From: Prevotella sp.
GTDB lineage: Bacteria; Bacteroidota; Bacteroidia; Bacteroidales; Bacteroidaceae
Direction: 5' to 3'
Length of the DNA: 7,970 nucleotides
NCBI GenBank assembly: GCA_016283605.1
Contig: JAEENF010000107.1
Coordinates: 1 to 7,970, forward strand
In this document: piece after piece, positions 1 through 6,525 of the stretch
How the letters are laid out: the number at the start of each line of letters is the position of its first letter
Position numbering within the stretch: position 1 is the first letter of the stretch
Translations under genes and position numbers: made by a program
The notes under the pieces: model-generated
The model's input: only the letters and a program-made list of their open reading frames with translations
The model's database searches: none
Told to the model about the DNA's origin: nothing

Positions 1-2344
1 CGAGTGTGTAAGCCAGTTTGTCGTTCTTCCAGACCTGAGTGGTCTGAGCCTGTGGTGTCTCCATCTGCTTCTCGAAGCGGTTGTTCACCCTGCCCTTGAA
101 GAAGGTGCGGACATCCTTGGTGGCAACAGCCTTGCCGGCAGGCAGCGAAGCGATATATTGCTCGATGAATCCGCGCACCTGCTGCTCATCGAAGTTACCG
201 ATAATGGTATAGGTGAACTGTCCGCCGTTCTGATAGAGCTGTTTCAGGATCTGGAGGGTACGCTCGTAGTCGAACTTGGCGATATCCTCAGCCTCGGGGA
301 TGCGATAGAACGGATTACCGCAGTTTCTGGTGCTCTCAAGGGAATCCTGATAGACCAGTTGTGGGTTCAGGCTCTTGTTCTTCAGCACCGTTTGCATCTG
401 GTTGACGAATGAGGCCATCGACTTCTCGTCCTTGTTGATATTGGTCTGTGTGAGATAGAACAGCTGGAAGAGTGTCTCCAGGTCCTTTGGTGTAGAGCGT
501 CCGCTGATATACTGGCGGTCCTCCTTGACATTGATGCTCACACTGGCCTGCTTACCGGCGAGGGCCTTGTCGAGTTCCGACTTCGAGAAGTTGCCCAGAC
601 CGCTGTATGCCTGTGCCGTCTCAGCGAGTTGGAGGTTCATCACATCAGCCTTGCCGAAGAGCGAATAGCCACCCTTGGCCTCTGCCTGCATTCTCACCTC
701 GTCGTCCTTGAAGTCAGTCTTCTTCAGGATCACCTTCGCACCGTTCGAGAGGGTCAGCTCCTTGTAGCCGAGCGTCTTGTTCTCCGTTTCCTTGGTGATC
801 TTTCCCTTAGCGGGCATCTGAGCCATCAACGGCTCTTCCTTCACATTGTCCACCCAGGCGGTCAGTGTCTCTGCACGCACACCTTCCACAGCCTTCTGCA
901 TGGCGTCGGTGGCCACGTAGGTCTTACCCTCCTTCTCCTGTTCCATGTTGAAGGCCACGAGGTTCTTGTCGTCGATGCTGATCACCTGCTTGGCGTACTG
1001 GTTCACGATGTCTACGGGCAACTGCTGCGACAGGGCGTTCATTGTCTGGTAGAGGTCCTCGATCGAGGGGATGGGGTCGCTCTCCAGGAAGTGCTCGATA
1101 TACTGGTTGGCATACTCCTCGTTCTTACGCTTGTCGCGGTTGGTGTACACCTTCTCCAAGCCACTGATATAGTCGGCCTTGGCACGTGCATACTCCGTAG
1201 CGGTGAAGCCGAAGTCGTGGGCGCGCTTTCCCTCGCGGGCCACAGCCTGCAGGGTCTCGATGTCCTTACCCTCCTTGGCCACGCCGATCAGCATCAGGGC
1301 GTCCTTGGTACGGGCCAGCTGGATGAAGTTGCCGTCCTGGGCCTGAGCCTGCAGGAAGGGGCAGTCGGGCTGCTGGGCGATCTCTGCGAAGCGGCTGTTC
1401 AGCATGGCGCACACCATCGTGCTCAGATAGTCCTGCACCAGATAGGCAGCGGTCTTCTTCGCCTCTGCGGGGATGGGGTCGCGCTTCATCGAGAGCATCA
1501 GGATGGAGTACTGCTGCTCCTTGTCCTTCTCTGCCACGTAGATGGCCTTCTCGTTGTCGGGCACGGGCTCGTCGATGACTTTTGCTGCATCGGCAGGTAC
1601 CACGATGTCGCCGAACATCTTCTTGATCAGGTTCTCCGTATAGTCGACGTCGATGTCGCCCACGATGATGATACCCTGATTGTCCGGACGATACCATTTC
1701 TTATAGTAGGCGATGAGCTCCTCGGGCTTGAAGTTGTCGATGATCTCCATCTTACCGATCGGCATACGATAGCCGTACTTCGAACCCTGGAACAGCGTCG
1801 GCAGTGCGCGCTCGATCATGCGCTGGTTGGGTGAATTGCGCATACGGTATTCGTTGTGGATCACGTCGCGCTCCTTCTCAATCTCTGCCGGTTCGGCGGT
1901 GATACCGCTCGACCAATCTCTCAGCACCAGCACACACGAGTCGAGGGCCGACTGGCGCTCTGTGCTCACGTCAGCAATGTAATACACCGTGCGGTCGATC
2001 GAGGTATAGGCATTCAGACTGCGTCCGAACTGCACGCCGATGGTCTGCAGATACTCCAGCATCTTTCCATTGGGGAAGTGCTCCGAGCCGTTGAAGGCCA
2101 TGTGCTCGAGGAAGTGGGCCAGACCTTGCTGAGAGTCATCCTCCTGGATGGAACCCACGCGCTGGGCGATGTAGAAGTTGGCCTTCTTCTCAGGGGTGTT
2201 GTTGTGACGCAGGTAGTAGGTCAGTCCGTTGTCGAGTTTACCGATACGTACATCCTTGTCTACTGGGATCTCCGGCATCTGTTGTGCCGATGCGAAGCCT
2301 GCACTGAGCAGGACTACTGCTACGAAAAGATTTCTAAGTTTCAT
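1..2344 (-). CDS. Secreted M16 family zinc peptidase (PqqL/insulinase type), 3' end cut by window edge
   Basis: Translating the minus strand from ATG 2344-2342 gives 781 residues without a stop up to the left edge. Residues 1-20 are a signal peptide (one Lys and one Arg near the start, hydrophobic core, ASA before QQ), so the mature enzyme is probably periplasmic. The inverted zinc motif HFLEH lies at 77-81, with the downstream ExxxxxxE pair at E158 and E165 providing the distal metal ligand and its partner. An M16 N-domain (about 35-180) is followed by an M16 C-domain (about 200-400). A second M16-like half begins near 525 and lacks HxxEH, as is usual for the inactive half of single-chain members. 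Such proteins are usually about 930-940 residues, so roughly 150 C-terminal residues are missing here. The family cleaves peptides or small proteins inside a clamshell chamber; the substrate cannot be read from the sequence. The gene has its own promoter. Confidence 0.95.
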   Translation of the reverse strand, partial: MKLRNLFVAVVLLSAGFASAQQMPEIPVDKDVRIGKLDNGLTYYLRHNNTPEKKANFYIAQRVGSIQEDDSQQGLAHFLEHMAFNGSEHFPNGKMLEYLQTIGVQFGRSLNAYTSIDRTVYYIADVSTERQSALDSCVLVLRDWSSGITAEPAEIEKERDVIHNEYRMRNSPNQRMIERALPTLFQGSKYGYRMPIGKMEIIDNFKPEELIAYYKKWYRPDNQGIIIVGDIDVDYTENLIKKMFGDIVVPADAAKVIDEPVPDNEKAIYVAEKDKEQQYSILMLSMKRDPIPAEAKKTAAYLVQDYLSTMVCAMLNSRFAEIAQQPDCPFLQAQAQDGNFIQLARTKDALMLIGVAKEGKDIETLQAVAREGKRAHDFGFTATEYARAKADYISGLEKVYTNRDKRKNEEYANQYIEHFLESDPIPSIEDLYQTMNALSQQLPVDIVNQYAKQVISIDDKNLVAFNMEQEKEGKTYVATDAMQKAVEGVRAETLTAWVDNVKEEPLMAQMPAKGKITKETENKTLGYKELTLSNGAKVILKKTDFKDDEVRMQAEAKGGYSLFGKADVMNLQLAETAQAYSGLGNFSKSELDKALAGKQASVSINVKEDRQYISGRSTPKDLETLFQLFYLTQTNINKDEKSMASFVNQMQTVLKNKSLNPQLVYQDSLESTRNCGNPFYRIPEAEDIAKFDYERTLQILKQLYQNGGQFTYTIIGNFDEQQVRGFIEQYIASLPAGKAVATKDVRTFFKGRVNNRFEKQMETPQAQTTQVWKNDKLAYTL

Positions 2345-2381
2345 ACTGTTATCTATTAGTTGATATTCTATCTTTCGCCTG

Positions 2382-2440
2382 CAAAGATACGGACTTTTTT
2401 CCTTACACTTTGCATTTTTTATGTTATCTTTATGTTAAAA
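2382..2440 (-). promoter_or_regulatory. Promoter of the M16 peptidase gene with shared upstream element
   Basis: On the minus strand the -7 box TATCTTTG (2389-2382) matches the Bacteroidota consensus TAnnTTTG and lies 37 nt before the ATG. The canonical -33 TTTG is not evident; TGCAAA sits at about that position. Exactly 31 nt upstream of the box is a 20-nt element at 2421-2440 (plus strand ATGTTATCTTTATGTTAAAA). It occurs with the same spacing before the next two genes upstream. That it binds a regulator is an inference. Confidence 0.75.
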
Positions 2441-2443
2441 GAG

Positions 2444-2479
2444 AAGCCGCCAGTCACGAGTGTTCGTTCATAGCGGCTT
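2444..2479 (-). terminator. Hairpin, probable terminator of the small secreted-protein gene
   Basis: AAGCCGC (2444-2450) and GCGGCTT (2473-2479) form a perfect 7-bp stem around a 22-nt loop. The hairpin lies 28 nt past the stop codon at 2508. On the minus strand the stem is preceded by an A-run and followed by CTCTTTT, a modest U-tract. On the plus strand it would be followed by TTTTATA, so it could work in both directions. The long loop makes this less certain than a classic terminator. Confidence 0.55.
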
Positions 2480-2507
2480 TTTATATAAAGAGAGAGTTTA
2501 GGGAATC

Positions 2508-2993
2508 TTATTGGGCAGCGAGCAGCTGAGTGTCCAGGGGCTCCATCACGATCATACTGCTGGAGAGGTACATGTTGTCCTGCTGCTCGTTCATCTTATA
2601 GGTCTTCACCGTGGTCAGGTTCGGAGCCTGTGAGCGATAGAGCGTCACCTCGGCAGGCAGGTCGTACTGCTGCTTGTCGCTGTTCCAGTAGCTCACCTCC
2701 ACGTTGTAGCCGTTCTTGAAGTACTTATAGGTGAGGCGGCTGCTCTTGGTCCACTGCTGCTTGGCCTCATCCCAGCTCAGCATCTCCTTGTCAGCCAGAC
2801 GGCCCTGCTCGTCGTACTTGTAGCAGTATTCCGTCTTCTGCTCCATCTGCTGGTCGCTGTTCTTCTCATACACTTCGATCTTATTGACCTTACCGTCCTC
2901 CATGTCGCCATTGTACATGTAGTTCACGTCGTTGCTGTTGATAGCATTGAAGTACATGGTCAGTACTGTTGCTGCGGTGATAATTGCTTCCAT
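2508..2993 (-). CDS. Small secreted protein of unknown function, DUF3836-like
   Basis: This is a 161-residue protein with a hydrophobic N-terminus (about residues 3-20) that reads as a signal peptide with possible cleavage near INS-ND, giving a mature protein of about 140 residues. The n-region is odd: residue 2 is Glu and there is no Lys or Arg before the hydrophobic core. Two similar segments, about 58-81 (YKYDEQGRL...W..AKQQW) and about 89-110 (YKYFKNGY...W.SDKQQY), look like a diverged internal duplication and recall YD-type beta-strand repeats. I recall this layout from Bacteroidota proteins assigned to DUF3836, but this is from memory. No catalytic motif is visible and only one Cys (C57) occurs, so neither an enzyme role nor a disulfide is indicated. 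No in-frame start lies just upstream. The gene stands alone, with its own promoter and a hairpin after the stop. Confidence 0.8.
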   Translation of the reverse strand: MEAIITAATVLTMYFNAINSNDVNYMYNGDMEDGKVNKIEVYEKNSDQQMEQKTEYCYKYDEQGRLADKEMLSWDEAKQQWTKSSRLTYKYFKNGYNVEVSYWNSDKQQYDLPAEVTLYRSQAPNLTTVKTYKMNEQQDNMYLSSSMIVMEPLDTQLLAAQ

Positions 2994-3054
2994 AACTCTA
3001 GTTTTTTATTGTTCAACTTTAATTTTCGAATCTCTTTTTGTCCTTTAGACGCTG

Positions 3055-3113
3055 CAAAGGTACGATAAACTACAAAAACTTTAAGTTATTTGAATGTTAT
3101 CTTTAGGTTAAAA
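3055..3113 (-). promoter_or_regulatory. Promoter of the small secreted-protein gene with shared upstream element
   Basis: The -7 box TACCTTTG (3062-3055, minus strand) fits TAnnTTTG and lies 61 nt before the ATG at 2993, implying a leader of about 50-55 nt. The 20-nt element at 3094-3113 (plus strand ATGTTATCTTTAGGTTAAAA) is again exactly 31 nt upstream of the box. It differs from the copy at 2421-2440 at one position only. No clear -33 TTTG is present at the usual distance. Confidence 0.75.
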
Positions 3114-3117
3114 CTGA

Positions 3118-3143
3118 AAGACCCCCCAAAAATGGGGGCTCTT
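3118..3143 (-). terminator. GC-rich hairpin, probable terminator of the SPFH gene
   Basis: AAGACCCCCCA (3118-3128) and TGGGGGCTCTT (3133-3143) pair as an 11-bp stem with one mismatch around an AAAA loop (UUUU in the minus-strand RNA). The hairpin lies about 38 nt after the SPFH stop codon at 3182. In the minus direction it is followed by TCAGTTTT, a weak U-tract. It lies immediately next to the regulatory element of the next gene, so termination and initiation signals are tightly packed. Confidence 0.65.
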
Positions 3144-3181
3144 CGTACATATTATATATATAATGTGGGGATTCTTATCGT

Positions 3182-4042
3182 CTATTTTCCACTGCCGATG
3201 ACTTTCGAGATATCCATGATCATGCCGCCGTTGCCGCTCATGATCTGAGGCATCTTGCCGTCCCACTTCTCGATCATATCCTCCTGCACAATCATCGGCG
3301 AGAGCGAGGCTGCGATGGTGCGGTTGTAGTAGGCCTCAGCATCGGCCTTGATCTTCATGGCCTTCGCATTACCCTCGGCCTTGGCGACGGCAATCTTGGC
3401 GTTAGCCTCAGCCTCCTTCACCTCGTTCTCAGCCTTCAGGGCACTCTGGATAGCCGTGTTCTTGGCATCGATCATCGAGAGCAGCGACGAGGGCGGCGTG
3501 ATCTTTGAGGTGAACTCCTCCACAAGGAATCCCTCGGACATCAGCGACTTCTCCAGACGGGCACGGACGTCGCGCTCAAAGTTGGCACGGTTCGACATCA
3601 GCGAGTCCGAGGTGTACTGGTTGGCGCAGGTACGGTAGGCCTCATAGATACACGTGCGGATATAACCCTCCTCCAGTTCCTTCACGCCCACGCGATATTT
3701 AGTAAAGATATCGCAGGCCTTCTCAGGATTGATACGATAGGCGATGGTGGGGTCCATCTCGAAGAGCGAAGCATCCTTGGCGTTCACGGAGAACGTCTCG
3801 TATTGCTTACGCTGTGTGAACGTGGGGTAAGTAAATACGTTGGTCGTGATGGGATTATAAAACACCCAACCCTTACACGTACCTTCCACACCGCCGTAGT
3901 CCTGTTCGTTGAGCGACCACTTGTGGAAACGGATACCCACCTCACCAGAGTCAACTACCGTGCAGCAGGTAGCAAAAAGGATCAAAACCAAGGCTATGCC
4001 TCCTCCGACATAAGCCAGAATGCGATAATACTGTTTCATCAT
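3182..4042 (-). CDS. SPFH/band 7 (prohibitin family) membrane protein
   Basis: The product has 286 residues from ATG 4042; the ATG at 4039 is equally possible. A hydrophobic segment (about 8-27) anchors the N-terminus, followed by an SPFH/band 7 domain (about 28-190) with the characteristic DSGEVGIRF start and an alpha-helical stretch including RARLEKSLMSEGF. Residues about 195-240 are rich in Ala, Glu and Lys and predicted to form the coiled coil typical of prohibitins (EAEANAKIAVAKAEGNAKA). Prohibitin-type proteins assemble into large membrane rings that scaffold or restrain membrane proteases. No partner protease gene such as ftsH is adjacent, so the specific partner is unknown. The reading frame can be extended to a TTG at 4072, but that codon lies inside the promoter -7 box, so the longer form is unlikely. 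The gene has its own promoter and a following hairpin. Confidence 0.9.
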   Translation of the reverse strand: MMKQYYRILAYVGGGIALVLILFATCCTVVDSGEVGIRFHKWSLNEQDYGGVEGTCKGWVFYNPITTNVFTYPTFTQRKQYETFSVNAKDASLFEMDPTIAYRINPEKACDIFTKYRVGVKELEEGYIRTCIYEAYRTCANQYTSDSLMSNRANFERDVRARLEKSLMSEGFLVEEFTSKITPPSSLLSMIDAKNTAIQSALKAENEVKEAEANAKIAVAKAEGNAKAMKIKADAEAYYNRTIAASLSPMIVQEDMIEKWDGKMPQIMSGNGGMIMDISKVIGSGK

Positions 4043-4069
4043 ACTACAAAATCTATAATAACACAGCGA

Positions 4070-4128
4070 CAAAGGTACGAAAAAAATCCAAATCTATTTG
4101 CAATTTACATGTTATCTTTACGTTAAAT
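4070..4128 (-). promoter_or_regulatory. Promoter of the SPFH gene with shared upstream element
   Basis: The -7 box TACCTTTG (4077-4070, minus strand) lies 27 nt before the ATG at 4042, implying a short leader of about 20 nt. The 20-nt element at 4109-4128 (plus strand ATGTTATCTTTACGTTAAAT) is 31 nt upstream of the box, as in the other two promoters. It begins only 13 nt past the stop codon of the radical SAM gene. I see no terminator between that gene and this promoter, so read-through from the upstream operon is possible. Confidence 0.75.
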
Positions 4129-4141
4129 CTCTGTTTGGCCA

Positions 4142-5017
4142 CTACAGAATAGTCACATTGCCCAAATACACATGCACGATGCCCTCTTCCTCGGCAATGC
4201 TTTTAGCAGCCTTTAGCGTTGCGATGGGCGTGGGCGGCGTGTCCTGCATCTTGTAGCGGGGGAAGAAACGGCTGAAATGTAGCGGAGCTTCAGCGAGGTC
4301 ACTGTCTGCGAGCCAGCGACACATCTGGCGAATCATGTCCATATCGTCGTTGACGTTTGGAATGACGAGATTGGTGATTTCCACCCACACGCCGGCCTGC
4401 TTCATAGCGAGGATGGTGTCGAGGACAGGCTGCAAGTGTCCTCCGCTTACCTTATTATATATATAGTCGCTGAACGACTTCAGGTCGACGTTGGCGGCAT
4501 CGAGGTACGGCAGCAGGTCGGTTAGCGGTTCCTGACAGACGTAGCCCGCCGTGACGAGGATGTTCCAGAGTCCTGCTTCGTGAGCCAGCCGGGCACAATC
4601 GATGATATACTCGAGATAGGTCAGCGGCTCAGTATAGGTATAGGCGATACCTGGACAATGATGCTTCTGACAGAGTGCGACGATGTCCTCAGGCGACAGC
4701 TCGTAATGACTGACATCCGAGGGCGACACCTGCGAAATATCATGGTTCTGACAGTTCAGGCAGCGGAAGTTACAGCCCGTACAGGCCAGCGACAGACACG
4801 TCGTACCAGGATGGAAGTGGTATAGCGGCTTTTTTTCTATGGGGTCGATGGCCAACGCGCACGGCTTACCGTACACCTCGCTGACAAGCACCCCACCTTG
4901 ATTCCGTCGACTACGACATACGCCCGTCTTACCCTCAGCAATCCGACAATGATGCGGACAGAGCGTACACTCCACCCGTCCGTCATCCATCCGCTTAAAA
5001 TACTTACACTGCGTCAT
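4142..5017 (-). CDS. amrS: AmmeMemoRadiSam system radical SAM enzyme
   Basis: This 291-residue cytosolic protein has no signal peptide. The radical SAM cluster motif CNFRCLNC (CxxxCxxC) lies at 82-89 and would bind a 4Fe-4S cluster and S-adenosylmethionine. The N-terminus carries a second Cys set (C17, C20, C24, C34) typical of this family, related to pyruvate formate-lyase activating enzymes. Other family-typical segments are YTYTEPLTYLEY (126-137), NVDLKSF (176-182) and the FSRFFPRY stretch (248-255). The reaction carried out by the family is not established to my knowledge. The protein ends at HVYLGNVTIL, whereas members I recall of about 330-340 residues continue with a Cys-containing tail; no such tail is encoded just past the stop. 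The gene follows the Memo-AMMECR1 gene by 34 nt with no recognisable promoter between, so the two are probably co-transcribed. Confidence 0.92.
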   Translation of the reverse strand: MTQCKYFKRMDDGRVECTLCPHHCRIAEGKTGVCRSRRNQGGVLVSEVYGKPCALAIDPIEKKPLYHFHPGTTCLSLACTGCNFRCLNCQNHDISQVSPSDVSHYELSPEDIVALCQKHHCPGIAYTYTEPLTYLEYIIDCARLAHEAGLWNILVTAGYVCQEPLTDLLPYLDAANVDLKSFSDYIYNKVSGGHLQPVLDTILAMKQAGVWVEITNLVIPNVNDDMDMIRQMCRWLADSDLAEAPLHFSRFFPRYKMQDTPPTPIATLKAAKSIAEEEGIVHVYLGNVTIL

Positions 5018-5051
5018 CTCTTACTGCGGTAGCAAATTCTTCACTATTCAC

Positions 5052-6524
5052 TTAGAATACTATTGCTTCGTAAACGTAGAGTTCCGCGTCCTTCCAGCCA
5101 TCCCAGCCTAGTCCGGCCTTGTCCTGCGAACAATGTCCCACGAACTCCTCCTTCGTCCAGTTCACCTCGTCGGCCACTTGCGGCAGGAACGTACCGCTGC
5201 GATAGCCCTTTTTGATATAGATACCGTGACGATGCAGTTCGAACTCGTCCAGACTCTGGATGCGACGCATGGGCGTAAGCACAGAAATCTCAATATCGAG
5301 ATCATCCAGTTCGTCACGAGTGACTGGCATAAACCGTGGATCCTCAAATGCTGCCGCCCGCGCCATCTCAGCCACTATCTCATACAGCGGATAGTCCTCG
5401 CCAAAATGTCCGATGCAGCCACGTAGATGGCCGTGCTTATGCAGCGAGACAAAGGCACCGCACTTTGAATTGAGAATTGACAGTTGAGAATTGACAATTG
5501 GCTGCACGATAGGCTTGCCATCAAGGGAATCGCGAATGCTATTATAAGCGATTTCTTTCAACGCTTTCTTGTCAGCATCTGAAAGGGTGAAACTCGTGCT
5601 ATCCTTTCGTAGGATGGCGAACGAATGATACCCTACCACGCGAGAATCATCGCCGCTGATGTCGCCCGAGTTCTGATACATCAGGTGCTTCACCTCGTAC
5701 TGCTGGTCGAGCATCAGCATCAGTGTGATGATGGCAAACTCGCCGCAGGCACTCGTCTGCAGGTTCCGCTTACCACTTCGAGCATTGGCATTGATGGTCG
5801 CAATAAACTCCTCCACATCGCCTGTCTCAATGGCCTTGCCCGTCCGTGCATCCGCCTCGCAGGCATCCTTATACGAGGGATAGTGCGAGAAGTCGCTGCT
5901 AATAACAAACAGATTCTCGTCCGTAAAATACGGCTTCAGTATCTCCGCCATCCGCTCCAATTTCTGGTAGTCATTGGTGCTGATAATGATCGGCACAATC
6001 GGCGGAACCTCCTTATACCTCCTTTGCAGGAATGGCAACTGCACCTCCAGACAATGCTCCCGATCGTGCGCCTCCGGCCTGTAGAAGAAGACAGAATCCG
6101 TTGTCGTTAATGCAACAGCCGTCTCGTGGTCTACCTTTACATTGCCCAATGGTGTGGCATACCAGTCCGCCTCCGTATTCACCGATGCCCCGTCGAGCCA
6201 TTCGTGGTGACTCGGTCCCAACAGGAATATCCGCTTGTACGGCTTCTTCGCGTCAATCGCCATATACGCCGACGCCGCGACGTTGCCCGAGTAGTAATAC
6301 CCTGCATGAGGAACTATCAACGCTGCCACATTATTATGCATTATGCATTGTGAATTATGCATTGAGAGAAGGCTGTCCACCTCTTCGCTCAGTTCCTTGG
6401 CATCACCCGTATAGAATCGGTTTGCCTGTGTTGCCGGCCTCACAACTGACGCCTGCGATTGTCCCTTACATCCGTTCATCATCATCGTTGTTGTTAGGAT
6501 TAGTAAAATGGTCTTGATGCTCAT
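5052..6524 (-). CDS. Fused Memo-AMMECR1 lipoprotein (AmmeMemoRadiSam system proteins B and A)
   Basis: This 490-residue product joins two usually separate proteins. Residues 1-18 are a signal peptide ending in MNG-C19, a plausible lipobox, so the protein is probably a lipoprotein outside the cytoplasm. The Memo domain (about 27-310) shows PHAGYYYSG (72-80), GPSHH (103-107), EHCLEVQLPFL (156-166), SSDFSHY (209-215) and CGEFAI (260-265). H73, H106/H107 and C260 appear to correspond to the metal-binding His, His, Cys triad of human MEMO1. The AMMECR1 domain (about 318-490) carries the hallmark LRGCIG at 367-372 and later AAFEDPRFMPV (391-401). Two low-complexity repeats sit in frame: residues about 54-64, and about 341-353 in the first loop of the AMMECR1 domain. 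The ATG starts 1 nt after the stop of the upstream gene, suggesting coupled translation. Confidence 0.93.
   Translation of the reverse strand: MSIKTILLILTTTMMMNGCKGQSQASVVRPATQANRFYTGDAKELSEEVDSLLSMHNSQCIMHNNVAALIVPHAGYYYSGNVAASAYMAIDAKKPYKRIFLLGPSHHEWLDGASVNTEADWYATPLGNVKVDHETAVALTTTDSVFFYRPEAHDREHCLEVQLPFLQRRYKEVPPIVPIIISTNDYQKLERMAEILKPYFTDENLFVISSDFSHYPSYKDACEADARTGKAIETGDVEEFIATINANARSGKRNLQTSACGEFAIITLMLMLDQQYEVKHLMYQNSGDISGDDSRVVGYHSFAILRKDSTSFTLSDADKKALKEIAYNSIRDSLDGKPIVQPIVNSQLSILNSKCGAFVSLHKHGHLRGCIGHFGEDYPLYEIVAEMARAAAFEDPRFMPVTRDELDDLDIEISVLTPMRRIQSLDEFELHRHGIYIKKGYRSGTFLPQVADEVNWTKEEFVGHCSQDKAGLGWDGWKDAELYVYEAIVF
5465..5500 (-). repeat. In-frame short tandem repeat inside the AMMECR1 domain
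   Basis: On the minus strand two 14-nt units, TCAATTCTCAACTG and TCAATTCTCAATTC, follow a partial unit CAATTG. They encode about residues 341-353 of the fusion protein (QPIVNSQLSILNS). The stretch falls in the loop before GAFVSL, where the family varies in length. It looks like a mobile or slipped repeat tolerated in a loop rather than a conserved protein feature. Confidence 0.7.
6332..6366 (-). repeat. In-frame ATGCAT-type repeat near the N-terminus of the Memo domain
   Basis: The core AATGCATAAT recurs on the minus strand around a CAC spacer, with further overlapping ATGCATAAT. It encodes residues about 54-64 (SMHNSQCIMHN), just before the conserved Memo core starting VAALIVPHAG. The AT-rich composition differs from the flanking coding sequence. 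A second, unrelated repeat lies near the start of the AMMECR1 domain of the same gene. Confidence 0.65.
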
Positions 6525-6525
6525 G

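Noticed and set aside
1266..1697. A 143-residue minus-strand open frame rich in Arg and Gly
   Set aside because: It is an out-of-frame reading of the M16 gene on the same strand, with low-complexity composition and no motif.
629..1834. A 401-residue plus-strand open frame
   Set aside because: It lies entirely antisense to the M16 peptidase, which has a complete family signature (signal peptide, HFLEH, distal Glu pair). The plus-strand product is Leu/His/Val-rich without a recognisable motif. Such open antisense frames are a by-product of biased codon use in the true gene.
3150..3171. AT-rich palindrome-like stretch after the SPFH stop
   Set aside because: ATTATATATATAAT is self-complementary simply because it is alternating A and T. 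The better terminator candidate is the GC-rich hairpin at 3118-3143.
5625..6110. A 161-residue plus-strand frame opposite the Memo domain
   Set aside because: It is antisense to well-conserved Memo motifs. No promoter or ribosome binding site was seen, and the product resembles no protein I know.
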